From: UBA5209 sp964625015
GTDB taxonomy: Bacteria > Patescibacteriota > Dojkabacteria > SC72
Reading direction: 5' to 3'
Assembly: GCA_964625015.1 (NCBI GenBank)
Contig: CAZUZI010000004.1
Span: 1 to 64,000 of the forward strand
DNA length: 64,000 nt
The translations under genes were made by a program, and so were the position numbers. Every line of letters begins with the position of its first letter. Position 1 is the first letter of the stretch. The notes beneath the pieces were generated by a model that searched no databases, was not told the DNA's origin, and saw nothing but the letters and a program-made list of their open reading frames with translations. Below are positions 61,858 to 64,000 of the stretch, piece after piece.

Positions 61858-63195
61858 ATGAACAAATATCAGTACATAGTTGTTGGTGCTGGTCCTGCAG
61901 GTATGTTTGCATCTTACGAAATACTTAAACAGAATCCTAAAGCAAAAATAGCTCTAATTGATATGGGTAAGAGAATAGAGAACAGGAAACCTAATGAAGT
62001 AATGATTGGTATTGGTGGTGCTGGTACATTCTCTGATGGTAAGCTGACACTCACTGCAAATCTTTCACATGAGAAGGCTTTCCATTTGATTTCAAGAGGT
62101 GAATATCAAAAGGTATTAGACTATGTAGATACTCTTTTTAATTTTTTCGGTGTTGATTCTCAATACTATCCTAAAGAAACAGAAGAGTATATGAATTTGA
62201 TAGAGGAGTCACAGATAAATGATATTGAGCTAGTAACGAGAAAAGCTAGACACGTTGGTACAGACAAATTAAAAATGTTTGTAGGGAGATTTCAAGAATA
62301 TTTGATAGAGAATGATGTTGATATACTTGATGAGAAGAAGGTTGATGATATATTAGTAAAGGATGGTAAGGTAATGGGCGTTTTGTTTGATGATGGTAAA
62401 GAGCTTAAAGCGGATACTGTACTTCTTGCTCCTGGTAGAATTAATGCAAGATGGTTACAGAAGTTAGCAGATAGGTACGGTATCAAATATCTATATGATA
62501 TGGTGGAGGTCGGTGTTAGAGTTGAGTTCCCTTCTGCTGTTATGAAAAGACAGGCAGAAACTTTGTATGAGACAGTATATCGTGTTAGAACTAAGACATA
62601 TCGGGATATCGTTAGAACATTCTGTAGCTGTCCTAATGGTCTGGTTGCCGTAGAAGAGTATGAGAACTATATATGTGTTAATGGTCATTCTAATTCAGAT
62701 CACAAGAGTAAGAATTCTAATTTCGCATTTCTCTGTGAGGTTAACTTAAAAGAACCGTTAGAGAACTCTATTGCATATGCTAAATCTATAGCGGAGCTTA
62801 CATCTTTACTTGGAGGTGGTAAGCCAATTCTTCAAAGTGTTGATGATCTAAGAAGTGGGAGAAGATCTACATGGTCTAGATTAGAGAAATCTTTTGTAGA
62901 GCCATCATTAAAAGATGTTGTACCTGGTGATATATCAATGGGTATGCCACATAGGATAGTATTAAATTTGCTCGAGGGGTTAGAAATGTTAGATAGGGTT
63001 ATGCCAGGTATAAATTCAGGTTCTACCCTACTATACGCTCCAGAGGTGAAATTTAGGTCATCTAAAATAGAGACGAAGAAAAATCTAGAGACTTGTATAA
63101 AGGGGTTATATGTTGCTGGAGATGCCTCTGGTCTATCTGGTTCTATTACGGGTGCTGCAGTAACTGGGGTTATGGCTGGTAGAGGTATGTGCTAA
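61858..63195 (+). CDS. FAD-dependent dehydrogenase, COG2509-like
   Basis: The 445-residue flavoprotein begins with the dinucleotide fold VVGAGPAGMFASYEIL and ends with the FAD-ribityl motif GLYVAGDASGLSGSITGA. The intermediate part (GGAGTFSDGKLTL, then TYRDIVRTFCSCPNGLV) resembles uncharacterised FAD-dependent dehydrogenases. The substrate is unknown; it has no redox partner nearby except the rubredoxin-like protein about 11 kb away. A TATTCT box is 5 nt before the ATG. Its stop shares CTAA with the HAD gene. Confidence 0.87.
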   Translation: MNKYQYIVVGAGPAGMFASYEILKQNPKAKIALIDMGKRIENRKPNEVMIGIGGAGTFSDGKLTLTANLSHEKAFHLISRGEYQKVLDYVDTLFNFFGVDSQYYPKETEEYMNLIEESQINDIELVTRKARHVGTDKLKMFVGRFQEYLIENDVDILDEKKVDDILVKDGKVMGVLFDDGKELKADTVLLAPGRINARWLQKLADRYGIKYLYDMVEVGVRVEFPSAVMKRQAETLYETVYRVRTKTYRDIVRTFCSCPNGLVAVEEYENYICVNGHSNSDHKSKNSNFAFLCEVNLKEPLENSIAYAKSIAELTSLLGGGKPILQSVDDLRSGRRSTWSRLEKSFVEPSLKDVVPGDISMGMPHRIVLNLLEGLEMLDRVMPGINSGSTLLYAPEVKFRSSKIETKKNLETCIKGLYVAGDASGLSGSITGAAVTGVMAGRGMC

Positions 63196-63917
63196 AGGTT
63201 GATAATATCTCCAAGATTTTTAACCTTGGTTACTCCATTGCTGTCTTCTAGTGTGCCATTTTCAGAATACATACTTGTAACAAGTATTAATTTCCTTACT
63301 CCTATCTCTTTCGCAGGTATTATGTCACTTTTCATATTATCGCCAATTACAAGTGTATGTTCTGGTATAAATTCAAAGTTGTGTATTGCTTGATTCCATC
63401 CGTCTGCATTCTTTTCTTCACCTATTTCTGTTGAGTATGCAAGTATTTCTATTTTATCGTTGTATTTCTCAAGATATTTTTCTTGTAGGTATTTAACTTT
63501 TCTCTCTGTCCATTCTCTTTGTGCATGAGAATACACACCAATTGGTACTTTTTTAGAATTCACATAGTTAATTACTTCTAATGTACTTGGGACAAGTTGT
63601 GGAACATTAAGATAGAAATTTTCTATTCTATTATCAATATATTTAAATATCTCATCCCTACTCTTCAGCTCTTCTCCATATATTTCATCTATTGTTTTCT
63701 CTATTAGAATATTAAGTAGTACTGGCTTTCCGTCCTTTTTGTGATTCTTTATTACACTTTCTAAGAGATCTTCTAATGTATGTACTTGGTCACCTGTTTT
63801 ATCCAATACATATTGTACAGACTCAAGTATTTCATTTGTGTAATACTGTCGTGTTAGAAAGAGTGTGTCATCAAGATCAAATACGACACTTTTAATATCT
63901 TTAAATGTATTATTCAT
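63192..63917 (-). CDS. HAD-superfamily phosphatase
   Basis: 241 residues with motif I VVFDLDDTLF, motif II GVYSHAQ (Ser in place of the usual Thr/Ser), a Lys in the expected motif III region and motif IV VIGDNMKSDI. The helical cap (about 20-110) fits subfamily I, phosphoglycolate-phosphatase-like. The substrate is undetermined. The region 63932-64000 shows nothing else. Confidence 0.87.
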   Translation of the reverse strand: MNNTFKDIKSVVFDLDDTLFLTRQYYTNEILESVQYVLDKTGDQVHTLEDLLESVIKNHKKDGKPVLLNILIEKTIDEIYGEELKSRDEIFKYIDNRIENFYLNVPQLVPSTLEVINYVNSKKVPIGVYSHAQREWTERKVKYLQEKYLEKYNDKIEILAYSTEIGEEKNADGWNQAIHNFEFIPEHTLVIGDNMKSDIIPAKEIGVRKLILVTSMYSENGTLEDSNGVTKVKNLGDIINL

Positions 63918-63925
63918 ATTTCTGT

Positions 63926-63931
63926 ATTCTA
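63926..63931 (-). promoter_or_regulatory. -10 box TAGAAT for the HAD gene
   Basis: Minus strand, 8-nt spacer to ATG 63917. Confidence 0.55.
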
Positions 63932-64000
63932 TATGAATATATATGTGTATGCAAAAGACAATTTATATTGAAATCTAAATTATTAAATAGTAAAATATAC

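Noticed and set aside
1..64000. TGA recoding as in Gracilibacteria/Absconditabacteria
   Set aside because: TGA ends the yibE/F-like, ftsI and murG genes at family-consistent positions, and no in-frame TGA interrupts conserved genes.

Overview
This AT-rich, gene-dense window looks like a chromosome segment of a Candidate Phyla Radiation (Patescibacteria) bacterium. The evidence is the gene repertoire: short or domain-stripped housekeeping genes (trigger factor without its PPIase domain, ThrRS without a TGS domain, TruB without a C-terminal extension), many membrane-anchored surface proteins with Gly-rich, DUF2341-like, FN3-like or Ig-like modules, a sortase, and almost no intermediary metabolism. 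TGA is used as a normal stop (yibE/F-like, ftsI and murG ends), so the code is standard and the TGA-recoding CPR lineages are excluded. Dojkabacteria- or Katanobacteria-like groups are possible, but the sequence read by eye does not settle the lineage. No rRNA, CRISPR, IS element or prophage was seen. Three 100-N blocks (848-947, 8004-8103, 25224-25323) are assembly gaps inside genes.

Layout. 1-2736: large Gly-rich surface protein (minus, 3' end outside the window). 2834-5793: tRNA-Val, an unknown gene, clpP, tig and a sortase, all minus. 5883-14190: a plus-strand run with an Ig-like membrane protein, a YibE/F-like protein, an AI-2E-type permease, a PEP-synthase-like protein lacking catalytic residues, and mutS. 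14187-24562: an atypical response regulator and hisS, PBP1A, pheST, a radical SAM/SPASM protein with a tiny overlapping Cys-containing ORF, and an RNA methyltransferase. 24559-37911: thrS-infC-rpmI-rplT, rsmD, a DUF2341 surface protein, a SpoU methylase, recG with a 36-residue membrane peptide, a Rel-like protein, tyrS, rarA and a membrane methyltransferase. 37948-50352: truB, rsmI, tatD, then two converging-in-function cell-wall operons, mraZ-rsmH-ftsL-ftsI-mraY and ftsW-murG-murB-murA. 50385-63917: a cytidylate-kinase-like protein, a rubredoxin-like protein, a MazG-like protein, three tRNAs, pyk, secG and an orphan solute-binding protein, an Ig-like membrane protein, def, typA, an ABC-F ATPase, a FAD-dependent dehydrogenase and a HAD phosphatase.

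The strongest cross-cutting signal is promoter architecture. At more than twenty transcription-unit starts a -10 box (TATAAT or a close variant) ends 5-10 nt before the start codon, which leaves essentially no 5' leader. Leaderless initiation therefore seems to be the default here, and it corrects several start codons (mutS, secG, rarA, the ABC-F gene, the Trm-like methylase). The genome is compact in other ways too: all seven protein-protein convergent junctions overlap or abut, several through reciprocal stop codons in CTAA/TTAA/TTAG, and terminators sit directly against downstream promoters.

The best candidates for undescribed biology are the radical SAM/SPASM protein with an RRE-like N-terminus and a 24-residue CxxC ORF overlapping its 3' end, the PEP-synthase-like protein that keeps the fold but has lost the catalytic His and Cys, and a response regulator whose receiver domain is only complete if translation starts at AUA.
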